Source: Brachycybe producta (Eukaryota; Arthropoda; Diplopoda; Playtdesmida; Andrognathidae). Taken from it: 64,000 nucleotides of DNA. The notes under the pieces were generated by a model, which was not told the DNA's origin, ran no database searches, and was given only the letters and a program-made list of their open reading frames with translations. Each line of letters opens with the position of its first letter. Positions within the stretch are counted from its first letter, which is position 1. The DNA lies in the NCBI GenBank assembly GCA_036925085.1, contig JAUPFP010000013.1, positions 3,001,155-3,065,154 of the forward strand. The letters are read 5' to 3'. Below are positions 23,456 through 36,078 of the stretch, in pieces. The translations under genes and the position numbers were made by a program.

Positions 23456-24599
23456 ATAGCCTTGCATTATTTACTTTCTGAAACACATGAAACTTTTTCA
23501 GTTTTTCTTAATGTTGCTTGAGAAGTTCTGACACAAAATAACCAGAGGCATCATTACAGGAAAAAAAAAATCAAAAAACTGTGACAATCATAACTTATGA
23601 TGTCATTGTTGATGATCTATCTTTTTACATCAGTAATATTATGCTGTACACCAGTCAATCGCAATCATAATGACATTATATGCATGACAGTATTTGTCAC
23701 ATAATTATGTGTCGTGATTTATTTACATTTGCGACTTATACAACAAGGTTAAGAGCTAAATATTACTGATCCTTCTGCATTCTGAGACCGATTTTGCCCT
23801 AAAACCTGTCATCATTTTTGCCTACAGAATAACTAGTTTAGCAATTTCAACTAGTAGTTCTTCTCTTAGTTAAAAAAACTAGTTTTGATGGATTTGGAAT
23901 ATTTACTTTAACACACATTTTCAAAAATCCCATGCAGCAACAGTCAAAAACAGATATATGTATAATGTAACTACTATAATGCTCAGAAATTTACACCCTT
24001 TCCACCCCTTAAAAATGGTATAAATGTAGAAGAAGAAAAAAATATCAGGAGGAAGGAAGATGAACCTATCATCATCAAGGAAGACAGGTCAAAAGAAAAA
24101 GGGGTGATATCGTGATAAAAGATGCTCAAGTTGAATTGCGTGACTTTTCAACACACTAAACACAAAAACATCCTCTCTATCTGTCTATCTCTCAGCCACA
24201 CTCGTAAATGGAAGAAGTTTCTTTCAAGTGTTTCAACTCTATGGGATACGTACTGGCAATAAACACAGACAGCTAAATTGAGCTAATCTAATAAAGGAGT
24301 TCCATATCTCAGACATATTTTCAATTGAAAATAAGGTTTTGGAAGAAATCAACAGACACATTGGCACTAAAACCCAATGGTTGGTGGCAGAATTAGGAGA
24401 TTCAAGTCTTTAAAAGTTCTTGAACTTTTTTTTTTCAAAACAGATAAATTTGTTTAACCAAAGAAAAATTAAAAGTTTGTTGTAAAGTTTGAATGTTTAT
24501 TATCATTTTTATTTATATATTTGTTCATTTGTTTCTATTTTGGATTAAATTACTTTTTTAAAGTAATTAATTACACTAGTCTTACTAATTACTATTGTT

Positions 24600-25150
24600 T
24601 TTTTTTTTTGTAAAATGCCTGATGAGTCAATGATTATTTCATCACTCAAAGAGATATTATTCGTACTCATGTTCATATATTAATACCTAGTGAGTCTGCA
24701 AGACAATAATGTCTTCATTTCCTGAGTGCAATGCACCGTGCACGATTCAAACATTAGGTCAATTCAGAGTGGGCTTCGTTGATGTATTTTTATAGATACT
24801 CATGAGTCATGACAATGCAACATCGATAAATTCGTGGCTGACGATCCTAAGAGTGAGATATAATGTAAAGTTTGGATGCAAAACATTCCGAGTGAAGTGT
24901 GCAAGACAACTTTGTCTTCAAATCAGTTGTGCAATACAAGATTCAAAAGTTAAGCCAATTCAGAGTGAGCGTGGTTCAGATTTTTCAAAAATTCATTGCA
25001 CGTGAAATGATAAGCACCTATTTTGAAAAGTAATTAAATTACTTTGATAAAAATGAGTAATTGTAATTAATTTCTTTTTGAGATCTGTTAATTTGATGTA
25101 ATTAGAAATTGTAATTTATTACTTTTAAAAGTAATTAAGTGCCAACACTG
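24600..25150. mobile_element. Decayed hAT-like element with internal tandem duplication
   Basis: The right end TTAAGTGCCAACACTG has the CAGTGTTGGC form of hAT termini, preceded by many AAAGTAATTA words; similar AAAGTAATTAATTAC words occur at the left (24550-24590). A ~203-bp unit is duplicated inside: GCAAGACAATAATGTCTTCA at 24698 and GCAAGACAACTTTGTCTTCA at 24901, with ATTCAGAGTG.GC later in both. No left CAG end or target duplication found. Confidence 0.55.
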
Positions 25151-26942
25151 AGTTCAGTCAAGATATCTTTAAAAAATAAATTTTTGATATCAATTTGAAA
25201 ATAATGATTTTCGTTTTTCACTTCAAATTGGAGCTAGAAGTCAATTTTTGTCTTGTTCTAATTGCCATAACATGTTTACTTTTAAAGACACCATTATGAA
25301 AATGACAATCATTTGAGTGTTATTCTGTCAATCTTGTAGTTTCTAATCAACTTTGAAGAATTCCTTGCATTGCTTTTCATTGTGACAGAAATGCTTATTT
25401 TATACTGTAGGTTCAACGTTTCCTAGTTGACAAGCAAAAACAAAATTTTTAAAAAAATATTTTTTTATGTGATTAGTCATAAGATGATAAGACTTTTAAG
25501 TGCCACAAATTGATTCCCATTACAATAATTATTAACAATCATTGTATGCTTGCTGCATTTGACTAATATATAATGCCACATTAATACATTATACTCTGTA
25601 CATCGATTTAAGTTTGTGCGTTAAAAAAAATCAACATTTCATATTTAAATTTGAGCTATTTATAATGCAGCCCACATCAAGTACACAAAATTCATGTGCC
25701 ATTTTTTTTACATGACTGACTGACACCCGTTGTTTGAAGGTGTGACCGCCATAACTAATTCAAGTAATCAACTCAAAATGTTTTTTTTTTCTTCTTCTCC
25801 TTTTCCCCTTCCTCCTTCTCATCTTCTTGAACATCATTAATGCCTCATTTTGAAAACATCATTTTTTTTCTTCAACAATTTTTAAGTGGTCAAAGGTGAA
25901 ATAGGTTTCAAACAAGTCGGCATTTAAGATAAGAATAAAAGAGAATTATTATATCATCATAATCACATTTTGAAGACTCCCTCCTATTAGAAGGAGGTGT
26001 TTAAAAGTATCGTGAAAACTTAAATTGCTCTAACCTGTCATTTAAAGTGACCACAATTTAAAAGTTCTTATACTTGTAACACATATAATAAGAGAAGAAG
26101 ATGAAGAAGAAAAAAAACATTCTGAGACTTCCTATGAAGTTTTTTTTTAAAAAAAACTTCATAAAACTGTAGGGAATCTCATTTAATTGTGGAAACCGAC
26201 CACTGGCAATAAGAAAAGAGAGTAGAGAATAAGAAAATTGTGGTGACAGGCCCTCATATTTATAGGGCACAAGTTTTTTTTTTGGAGAAAAAAAGTAAGA
26301 AAAAGAAGCAAGCAATTAAGAAAAACCCAGCTGCCAAAAGAACTTTTTGCTTCTCAGTAGAAAACATATGAGTTACATCCCCATTTTACATGTATTAAAT
26401 ACAGGAATCTCCTATTCTCTTCCCATACTTGAAGCAATGTAAAAATGTGACAATTTCCTCCTTTCATTAAAAAAAAAGATGAGTTTAGGAAAGAATACAT
26501 CACCTAATGTGTTACAAATACTAATATACCATACAGTTATAGCATTTATACAGCAAAATTACCAAAGACAAGTGCAACTTGGCTGCGCAGATAGATACAA
26601 CTTACTTCTACATCACTTTGTATATCTCATTTTTTTAAAAAAAAAAAGTTGTCAGAACTTTTTTTTCTCATAAAAAAATGAAAAATGTATCTTTAATGAA
26701 AAAAATAACTTTCAAAAATAGTACTAAATTTCTTAGTAATTCAAACTAGACCAAAAAACAAATGTCGGTATGTCGGTCTGCTTGTAATTTTTCAGTGTAG
26801 AATTTAGAGTATTTGTGTGTTTTCTGCTCGTTTCTGTTTTTTTTGTTTGAGTCTTTTTTGGAGGTTCGAGAATTTGGGTGTTTTTGCAAGGTACCACCAC
26901 ACCCACCAAATACAAATTTTCATTTTTAATTAATTTTTAACT
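25151..26942. other. AT-rich DNA, no gene seen
   Basis: Homopolymers and GAA/TTC-rich stretches (25790-25830, 26094-26118). No coding or transposon signal identified. Confidence 0.5.
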
Positions 26943-27090
26943 AAGAGCGCCCGCAGGATTTATTCATAAGGGAGTTAGGAGGGGGTGACGCAGGCCAAAT
27001 TTTACTACATATGGTAGAAAATAGCCTCAAATACATCCAGGATTGGCCACCCATTCATAAACATCACGTTATGTCTCAGACAGGGTTCCG
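26943..27090 (+). repeat. Dispersed repeat with GCGCCCGCAGGATT end, copy 2
   Basis: Aligns with the reverse complement of 2100-2245 (see there). Here in plus orientation: GAGCGCCCGCAGGATTTATT, GTAGAAAATAGCCTCAAATA, CAGGATTGGCCAC. Confidence 0.75.
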
Positions 27091-28320
27091 ACTTAATATG
27101 AATTTTCTTTTCCACTGAGTTATCCAGGGTGGAAATGCAATAAATTCAGTGGAATTGTATAGAACAGAATCTTTTTGAAAACTTTTTTTTTTTAATATTT
27201 CCTTTTCTTGTAAATATTCTTGTAAATAAATGGATAAAAATAATTTTTTTTAATGTTTTCACCAAATGTTTTGATAAACTTCAAAAGTGACGCCCAGAGC
27301 CAGTGAGTGCCCTGGTGGCTTTGGTCTAAAGCTGACACTACTCAGTTCTAATAAAATTTCAAATTCACTAAGAATTACAGAATTGCTAAGTTTACCATTT
27401 GGTAGAAATATTATTTTGGGTGCGACTCAGTCAACTAACACAATAAAAAGCAACCACCACCACTTGCTGTGTCTGTCACACAGTGGTTATTACACAAAAC
27501 GGAAATACCGTTTGCTCTGTTTCAGTTACATTTCGTCTCCAAATAAAAAAAAATTCCCCATCCATAGACACTCATATATAGTGGAAAAGGGCTTCTAACA
27601 CCTTAAGTGTTATAAATGAACCCATGAAGGACCTCTATGAAATATAAAACGCTCAGGAAATGTTCAGCTGAATGAAGCAAGAAAAAGAAGAAAAAAAGAC
27701 TCCAAACTTATTTAAATAAAATGCATCTGTGACTTCAAATGAGGCAGCATATTTCAAACAAAAAAAATATATATATAGATATATATGAAAAAAAAGTTTA
27801 TAAAGACGGTCATAAATCACACGTCTAAATTTTAATATAAAATATCATCTATCTCTGGCCATACATATCACATTTCTTTATTCATATTCTTCTTAAGAAA
27901 GAAAGAAAATAAAGTTACAACAAAAAAAGAAATCTAAACTCAGAAAAGACTAAATTATAGATATTATAGCTAAAATAGCATTTATCATTATGGGGTGTAA
28001 ACTCAATTTTACTTCTTTGACAATCATTTTTTTTTCTTGGGTGGAGGAGGGAAGGAAAAATAAAATTTTCATAAGCTTTACTTCTATGTAGAAAAAATAT
28101 TTTAAATAAAATTGGCGTTTTGGTTATGTATCTTCATTATATTTTAAAGAAAATATAATGATATTTAACACATAAGAAAACCTTCAAACCAATACCTGTT
28201 TTTTACTTATTCTCATGTTTTAAGTTACAAGATCTTATATACAAAAAAGGTCAAAACGATTTTCTATTCAGGTCTTGTATTCTTCCTTCATTTTCACATT
28301 TTTAAATGAATGTGAAAATA

Positions 28321-28333
28321 AAGAGAAAGAGAA

Positions 28334-28412
<79 letters not shown>
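28321..28412. repeat. (GA)n microsatellite, ~90 bp
   Basis: GAGAGA with AAA interruptions at the left, pure GA to the right. Confidence 0.97.
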
Positions 28413-28413
<1 letters not shown>

Positions 28414-29115
28414 TCATATATGCAAGTGAGATGCAACGAATTTCTAATATGTTCATATTAAAGGTCTCTAGACGACGCCCATTTATCACCCATCCCCCAC
28501 CTTCTAAGACTCAGTCCCATAGCTTTAACAACATATTTTCATTCAATTCACTTCAAGGAGGTCCAGAGAAATATATGACTAAACAACAATGCCTTTACAA
28601 TATACATGCACACCCCCACCTCCACCCCCTCTGTATATCTATTTCATGTAAGCCATAAATTAAATTAACCCTTAATACAAAAGTACGACCCAAAATGTTT
28701 GTCCTCTTTCATATAACCCTTATAGAATTGCATAGACATACATGTAATAAATTCATAACCCATGTCTTAAAATGAAATCAAAGTTATTGCAAGAAATGTG
28801 TTTAATTAAAGGATGATCTAAAACTATAAAAGAGCGGCACTAATGAATCATATTAACTATGAGATTGTTGTCACACTTGCCGGTTCTTGCAATAAGCAAA
28901 CACGCATTCATAGAAAAGTTGTGTTCATTAATAATTTAAGCGAGGATATTTGTGCATATTTTTTTTCCTTTATATTAAAAATATGTATACAGTAAGGGCT
29001 CCCGCTCTTTAGCCATCCACTAATATGTCAACTTTTCAATTATATCCATGTTCGTTGCATCATGAAGGAGTGATTATAAGAGTGATGGAAAGGAAACTCC
29101 ATGGCAAACGTGGTC

Positions 29116-29132
29116 GGGGGGGGGGGGGGGGG
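29116..29132. repeat. Poly(G) run, 17 G
   Basis: Homopolymer between TGGTC and TCCTCGG; length is likely polymorphic and error-prone. Confidence 0.9.
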
Positions 29133-29515
29133 TCCTCGGACTGAATGACCGCATGACGATGATGTTAGCTTCGACAATTGTTCTGCTCAATTTACTGTCT
29201 TAAAAGCGGTGACAGTCCTAGGCCAGTTGCTGTAACGGCATCGGATGCCAGGAATCGGGACCAGATCTGACCTCCCGTGGTTTTTTTTTTCTGAGTTCAA
29301 TGGGGTGGATCTTAGGCAAACGTCTTCCATAGAGACTCATATTAAAGTTGACTTTACAAAGTAAACCCCTGGAGTATTTAAATGACTTTTTGCGTTTTTT
29401 CGGCTGCACGCGCTCAATAGCTGAGTCAGAGAAGTGCTTCAGGTGCAGAAATTGCGAGCCGGTATTCTACAGTCTACACCACTGATTTTGCCACCGTTTT
29501 GTTTGTGTTTTGCCG

Positions 29516-29800
29516 CAGTATTTCATAAACTTTTTTTAATATTACCTATAACCAATATTAGCCTACCCCTGTTTGTGAAAGTACTATAGTTTGTGTTATA
29601 ATATATATTTTTAGTCTTTTATATTTTATTTTTAATTTCTGATATCATAAAATGATAAAATAATATAAATAAAAAAAATTGTTTCAATTGTTTCAATTTT
29701 ACGATGTGAAACATTTAAATATTATACAATTTTCACAGGAATCACAGCGAGTAATTCGTTGAACCCTAGGGTTCCACCGAACACAATTTAAGCAACACTG
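29516..29800. mobile_element. hAT-like nonautonomous element
   Basis: Left end CAGTATTTCATAAACTTT and, reversed from the right end at 29800, CAGTGTTGCTTAAATTGTG form imperfect hAT-type TIRs. Right subterminal GAACCCTAGGGTTCCACCG is a palindrome-rich block typical of animal hAT elements. The same family as 7126-7390. The 8 bp on either side do not match, so the left limit is provisional. Confidence 0.55.
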
Positions 29801-30106
29801 TTAGAGCATGTTATACATGTACATGTGTTGATGTTGGTAAAAAAAATACCACGCTTCTACCAGTGAAATAAAAGGCAGGCCAGGCATTCTCAAAGGCACC
29901 CTTGTCACATGTATGGGTGTCAGAAACTACTTTTAAAAATAAACAAATAGAGCACACAAAAATCATAGCCACTCGTAATAATATAACAATGCACTTCAGA
30001 GATAGGTTAATTCCAAACCAGTGTTCTTCAACATTTTTTTAAAAAATCTCAACATGAATTTCATTCCAATATGCCTCATCGAATTGCAAGCAATACAAGT
30101 TGAAGC

Positions 30107-30140
<34 letters not shown>

Positions 30141-32154
30141 AATTGCCGAACAAGTGATGAACGGTGACATTTATGCATCACGGAAATCATTGTTTATTCA
30201 TGTGTATAACAAGAGGGAAATTGACGTTACAAAGTGGTTTACTCCAAAGTTAATCTATCTGAAAAAGGTGGGGAGTAGGATGGAAAAAGAGAGGGAGTTA
30301 TTTATATTTTGTACATGTGTACACCTTTTTTAGTTTACATTTGTACGAATCCTCCAAGCATGTATGGTAATAAAAGCAAATTTATTTATCCCAAATTCCA
30401 CATAAAATAGACCTAATTTGGGTTCACCCCGTTCATGTTGAGAATGGAATTTCTGTTTGTCTATCTTTCTCTCTTTCCAACAATTCCCAACCCCCCCCCT
30501 TATTTTATTTACAATTGCCATATAATACAAATATTAACAATGTTTCCATATCTATTACTGCTGTAAATATATTCATATAAACCTATGCATGACTGAATAG
30601 GAAGTAACATTGATCAATTAGTTAACATTTTTATGATATTTTTTTTCAAACAAAAACAAAAAAATTCAAAACTCTAATTAGTATACTGTACGGGGTTTCT
30701 CTTTATGAGAGAACTTTGAAACATATTTTCAACAAATAATTCGTCCATATTAAAAACGAAATAAAAGGCACGTTTCATAACCGATGTTAAAAACTCATTT
30801 AGAGGTTAATAATAAAATGCACAATTATGAAAATCTCATAGGTTGTGTTTACATTTATTATCTACTATTAAATATTCTTCAAATACTTGAATCTGTAAAC
30901 AATATGATTATATGAACAATGTATATACCAGACAAATTTGCGAAATTTCTGGTCTGCATTTCAAAATGATTAAAAAAGTATTGATATAATTACTAATATA
31001 ATATTTTATTCATAATTTTTAATCTAATCTCGTGCATGTTTTTTGCATTTTATACTAATTTGTAAGCTGTTATATGTTCACATTTTAATTCATAACTTTG
31101 TCAACATAATAACTAAAAAATCCAAAGTGAAAATCCAAAGTTGGATTTTTTTAGTTTTTACGTTGACAAAATTTTAGTAAAATTTAGCATATTATATATA
31201 ATCATATACGCTTGTATTTATAAACAAACCGTTTATTGCAGTTTAGAAAAAAGCAAATATTGATACCTTAGTAATCATCTTGAATTATAAAAATGATTTT
31301 CAGACCTTTTCAAATTTCACTATAGAAAAGTTTATTTTTTTTTTAAAAAAATATGAGGGTAAACTATGATAATCTTGTCGTTTTACTCTTCTGATTTACA
31401 ATAATACATTTTAAATTTCTTGATAATGTTCATTCTAAAAGGTAAACCCAATGACTGTCGAGTCGCAAACTTTCATTAAAACGAAAATCTTATTTGCATC
31501 CTTTTACCATTGAAGTCCTCAACTCTTTCACCATTTTTTTTAGGACCTGTTTACAATGTAATGTTTCAATATTCAGCGGCGTATGTATAGCAACACAAAT
31601 TTTCTAAACTTCCCCCCACCATTCTTTTAACACATTTGAGTGCTTTCAATTAATGTGTTTCGAGCTCAATTTTCCTTGACGCAATCTCTTAATTACAGTT
31701 GTGGTCATTTCTCCTATACTAGAATTTTTATGCAATTTTATCGCAGTATATAAAATGAAAAAAGAGAAAGGAAGACAAGCCACTCACTCACTCTCTTGTT
31801 ATCTTAAATTCAAATAGGCCTACACACTGGTTATTCCCAGCATGGCATGAATAAAACAAAAAGTAATTGCTCATGAGCAAGAGCAAAAAGGTAAAACTAC
31901 GATTGCTTCAATGCAAATGGTTACAGCATTGGAGCATTTGCTCATTTTCATATAAATAATAATAAATCTTGAGTTTTTGCTTTTTATAATGATTTGAGAA
32001 AATGCTCAGCTCATTTCTCATCAGAGCCAGATTGAATATTATCATAATTTCATAAAGTATGCTAGGTTTTGCAACTTTTGCTTCATGCTGTCAACAAGTA
32101 AAACACACAAAAAGATCACTACCCCAATTTAACAGAAAAAAAGTTTTATTTAAA
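29801..32154. other. AT-rich DNA, no gene seen
   Basis: Contains (GA)n at 30111-30139 and a pair TCCAAAG/TTGGATTTT near 31120-31150. No coding signal. Confidence 0.5.
30111..30139. repeat. (GA)n microsatellite
   Basis: About 28 bp of AG repeat. Confidence 0.9.
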
Positions 32155-32358
32155 ATATTCAGTTAATAATCTGAAAATATTGAGTTAATACTTAAATATA
32201 ATTATCTAAACTATTGACAAAATATATTGATTTAGTATTTCAATTTAAAATGTTAATAATAAAGTAAATTTTTATTTGGGTTCATGTCCTTAACTGGATT
32301 CCGTATAATTCACCTAAACACATTTAATTTGAATTCATTTAACTCATGTGTGTACAAG
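32155..32358. mobile_element. Family B TIR element, left-truncated copy
   Basis: Nearly identical to the right two-thirds of 20140-20445 and ends CATTTAACTCATGTGTGTAC. The left terminal part is missing. The high similarity between copies suggests fairly recent spread. Confidence 0.8.
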
Positions 32359-33965
32359 GTAGTCATTATTCTATACATCAAAATTTAAAAAAATAGGAAT
32401 ATCCTTGTATGTAAAACAGGTGTTTTATAAAAACTGAATCAACTCCTCCTGACCAAACTCAATTTTTTTGCGAGCAAGTGCTCACCATTTACAGAATTTG
32501 CGACACTTTATTCATACGGAAACCATTGGGGGCTCAGCAAAATTATTTTTGCTCTGTGCTCATACTCATGAACAAAAATGATCACACTGTGTTATTTCAA
32601 TTTATTTCAATTTAAATAGAAAACATTTTTTTAAATATTTTCTCTTAAAAAAATATTGATGCCTGTCATTGTTTTTCTCCGTTTTTTTTGTTAAATAGTT
32701 TCCACTGTATTTTAACAAAAAGGGAGAGGTGGGCCCTGCAACGGCCAGTTCGATTCGTAGGCGACATAGCCTAGGTTGCTACCTACGGCGACACTTCCTT
32801 AAGGCCAGCACTTTCTAGTAACATTTTTTTCATAAACATTAATAGTGTTAGACGTATATACTGTATTTGATGCTTTTAGGCCGATTAAAAATTGAATATT
32901 TCTAATTGTCAAAATATATTATACTAAAGTAGAGTTTTTTTCATTTACGTGTTGGGACAGCACAATTTTATCTTGCCTACACATGAAAAATCTCTTGAAC
33001 CGACTCTGGGTACTCCGTCACATGGCTCAAGCCTTATGGCCCCTAATCACAGGGCTGGTGGAGCCTTGAATGATGCAGAACTGTCTCTGAATAATATATA
33101 AAACATACAATCTAAATAAATATAAAAGAAAAACTTTCAATATTGATATATTATTTTATTTATATAAAAATGAAAAAAAAATAAATCATAATGTATGTTA
33201 GCCTATGAGTAGAAAAATGTATAGAAAAAGGCAACTTTTAGCTCACCGCCCAAGTTGTCATTTGTCAACCATCAGAACTCAAAAGAAAAGAACAAAAAAT
33301 GGAAGAAAGAAAAAGATGAAACTTAAAAAGCTGACATTTAAAAAGAAAGAGATCAACTTGAAATAAAAAGTGAACACATGTTTCTGACATGATGATAGCT
33401 TTTTTATATTTTGAAGGGATATATAGATACTTGTAAAATCGAAAACACCAAATAGTATAAAGATGTACATTACTGAAAAAAATACCGATCTGGTATTCAA
33501 TAGTTCTAGTACGAATCAGGCTCTACTGACGTCATTCACAATATTAATGGGTGCTTTTGAAAATACACGTACATATTATAATTTACGACTTGCTAGCCCT
33601 TTCTAAAACAAAATTTCATATTTTAATACAGTATATAATTCTTTTATTTGAAAAAAAAAATGTGAGCCATTGTTGTACATAACTGTAGGGCCTATTTTAA
33701 AAATGTTGTTCATTTTTATGGCTCACTTTGCTCTCCAAGATTAAGAAGAAACAGGATATTCTTGCTGCAAAATACATTGTGTTAAAAACAAAAACACATC
33801 AGTGTATTTTCACCCAGGATAATTCAGGAAAAAAAAATTGATATTTAGTCAGGAACCCTATTAAAGACAAAACATAATTCTGGTAGCGGTACATGTTAAT
33901 TTGGACCTAACCAAAGCTAACTGTACCTAACACCACACTCGTCCCCCATGGACGCTAGCAGCATG
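32359..33965. other. AT-rich DNA, no gene seen
   Basis: A short GC-richer stretch at 32729-32815 (GGCCCTGCAACGGCCAG, CTACGGCGACAC) may be a transposon remnant. Nothing else recognised. Confidence 0.45.
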
Positions 33966-34330
33966 GTGCAAGGTGGTCCAAGTGCATCGCCTTTGGATTT
34001 CGAAGTAATACATAATTTTTAATATTTTTATTGATTTACTGAAATAAATCAACATGTCCATTTTTCTACTGCATTATTTAAAACTAAAAACGGCATAGTC
34101 GCTTAATTAAAATATCGCAAATAATTTATTCGAAAATTTGGTGAACACAAAATTTATTTCTACATGCTCCACCTTGTAAAACATTCTGCCAGCGCCCATG
34201 CGCCGACCTAATAAACGCGCCCTAATCATTTGCCCGAAAACATTTACTGGCAAGAGGCAGACTGGCAGTGGAGGATGTTAATTCGGTCATAATAGTCATA
34301 ATTGCTAGTCTCCACCTCCAACTCTAGTCG
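33966..34330 (+). repeat. Dispersed repeat shared with 10100-10320, longer copy
   Basis: Blocks in common with the 10 kb copy run to about 34205. The copy continues through GCGCCCTAATCATTTGCCCG (compare GCGCCCTAATCAGTTCC at 7009) to GCTAGTCTCCACCTCCAACT (34310), a terminal motif also seen near 4203, 7387 and 50267. This suggests a longer element of which the other sites are pieces. Confidence 0.7.
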
Positions 34331-35039
34331 TCAAGCGACATTCACAGATTCTAGTTTTCATCTCAATTCCGAGTTTTTTTTTACGTTTGAGCATATTTGT
34401 TGTTGATGTTTGTTGTTGCCAGTTTTTACCACACTGAAGCAGACAATTACATGTGTCTCTTATCTTATAATATGTATTCTACTACATTTATTAGAACTGT
34501 ATCTTTTGATGAGAAAAGATAAAAAATGTAGTTTTAACGCTGTTCTAGTCTCTAGACAGAATTAATGTGACAGTTTGATTTATACTAACTGCTTTTTAAA
34601 AACTATTTTTGTCAACAACAAAAAAAAGGAAAGAAAAAAAATGTTTATTGTCGTTTATTCTGTGTTGACCATTGTGTTAAAACAAGATTTCTTTTATATG
34701 ATGTAGAAGAAGAAAGAATTTTTTTTTCTTTGTAATTCTGTCTAAATTTTAAAAATGATGAGTCTTGATGACCATCATTTTAAATTTTGTCAGCCTTTCA
34801 GTACAAAATGTAACAAAAAGAAAGACTATAACATATATTAAGATGTCATTTATTATTATCATAAGTTTGTTTTGAAGACTGTGTTAAAACAGTAACTTTA
34901 ATTAGGAAGTTTGAAACTAAAAAAGTTTGTTTGTTGATTCACTGAACTAAAATAAAGTGCCAATCTATCCTGATTTTTTAAAAAAATTGTTTGTTGGAGT
35001 TGTAGTAAATGGGGCAGAGGCAACTCACATGGGCAGTCT
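34331..35039. other. AT-rich DNA, no gene seen
   Basis: A GTTGTTGATGTTTGTTGTTG stretch at 34399-34418 and homopolymers only. Confidence 0.5.
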
Positions 35040-35198
35040 GGAATTAATGTGGGCAGTATTTAGAAGATTTCAGTGATGACTGCAAGACTTGGTGCAATTT
35101 GGTAAAAAATTTGGGGTGACTTTTTAGCTGACCAAAAAAAATAAAACTCAATTGAGAGACATTGAGTTAACTGGTAGACTTGAGGCTCACATGGGGGA

Positions 35199-35336
35199 CT
35201 CAGGGTCGTAATCTTAATGATTAGTAAGCCTAAGCTATTGCTAAACTCAACAACTTGTATATGAAACTTCCTATCAAAAGTTCATGGTTTTAGCCCCAAC
35301 CTCTGACTTAGCAATTATTAAGAAAATGAACCTGAG
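35199..35336. mobile_element. 138-bp TIR element, dispersed GAGGGTCAT family
   Basis: Left CTCAGGGTCGTAATCTTAAT and, reversed from the right, CTCAGGTTCATTTTCTTAAT form TIRs of about 50 bp. Related copies are at 20719 and 42690. It interrupts the degenerate minisatellite. No clear target duplication. Confidence 0.65.
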
Positions 35337-35426
35337 GGTTGACTGCAAAACTTGATGCTCACATCGGAGACTCAAGGCTGACTAGAAAACCTGATCCCAG
35401 GCTGGCTGGAAGACTTTAAGACCGAC

Positions 35427-35655
35427 CAGAACTATGGCGAGGCAAGTGAGGCACCTGCCTCGGGCGTAAAGCTTAGGGGACCAGAAATAAGGGCGCAAAA
35501 TAACTTGAATGATAATACTAAGGGGGGGTGCAGTTTTATTTTTGCCTCGGGTGCAAAGCTTAAGGGCGCAAAATAACTAGAAAGATAATAAGCTTAGTAA
35601 GGAGGCGCCGGTTTTATTCTTGCTTCGGGCTCGAAATGAGCTATTTACGGCTCTG
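35427..35655. mobile_element. 229-bp hAT-like element
   Basis: Left CAGAACTATGGCGAGGC and, reversed from the right, CAGAGCCGTAAATAGCTC. Candidate 8-bp duplications AGACCGAC (35419) and CAACCGAC (35656) share their last six bases, though the host is repetitive. Inside, a ~80-bp unit is tandemly repeated: CCTCGGGCGTAAAGCTTA (35458), CCTCGGGTGCAAAGCTTA (35545), CTTCGGGCTCG (35623). Confidence 0.65.
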
Positions 35656-35750
35656 CAACCGACTGGAAGACTTGTGGAGGTGCATTGGATGGCTTGACTG
35701 CAAGACTTGGGGTGACTGGAAGGTTGATGAAAGACTTGAGGACCGATTTT

Positions 35751-36048
35751 AACAGCGGGAACTCTTATTTAACAATGTGTATTTTAATAGGCTTATTTTC
35801 ATCACTAGCTCATCATCATACATAATAACTTCTTTTATGACAAATAGATACTTGTCGCAGAATTTGTTTTCTGCACGTTTCCTACCATTTCCATGTAGTA
35901 TATCAATATAATTGGAGGTTGCAACACACTTTTATGCAAATTATTGTAAAAATTGGGCATACAATCGCGACAAGGTCTTTTTACAGATTTTTTCACATTT
36001 TTATTTTGAAGTGAAATCTTTATCAATGTTGTAATAATGTGGTTTTTG
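35751..36048. other. Unassigned AT-rich DNA
   Basis: An open frame at 35835-36071 on the minus strand is unrecognised. Nothing else seen. Confidence 0.4.
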
Positions 36049-36078
36049 ACCTCCATTGCTCTAAAGAGCAATGGAGGT
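36049..36078. repeat. Perfect 14-bp inverted repeat, 2-bp spacer
   Basis: Arms ACCTCCATTGCTCT and AGAGCAATGGAGGT pair perfectly around AA. Confidence 0.97.

Larger units (their letters stand above)
27091..29515. other. AT-rich DNA with simple repeats, no gene seen
   Basis: A GA repeat (28321-28412) and a G homopolymer (29116-29132) lie here. The open frame 27287-27598 and the frames over the GA repeat match nothing. 29160-29460 is somewhat GC-richer but unassigned. Confidence 0.5.
35040..35750 (+). repeat. Degenerate GACTGGAAGACTTG minisatellite
   Basis: The word GACTGGAAGACTTG and variants (GACTGCAAGACTTGG, GGCTGGAAGACTTTA, GACTGCAAAACTTGA, ACTGGTAGACTTGAGG) recur at irregular spacing, with GGCTCACATGGGGGACTC twice in related form. 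Two transposons (35199-35336 and 35427-35655) interrupt it. Confidence 0.7.
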
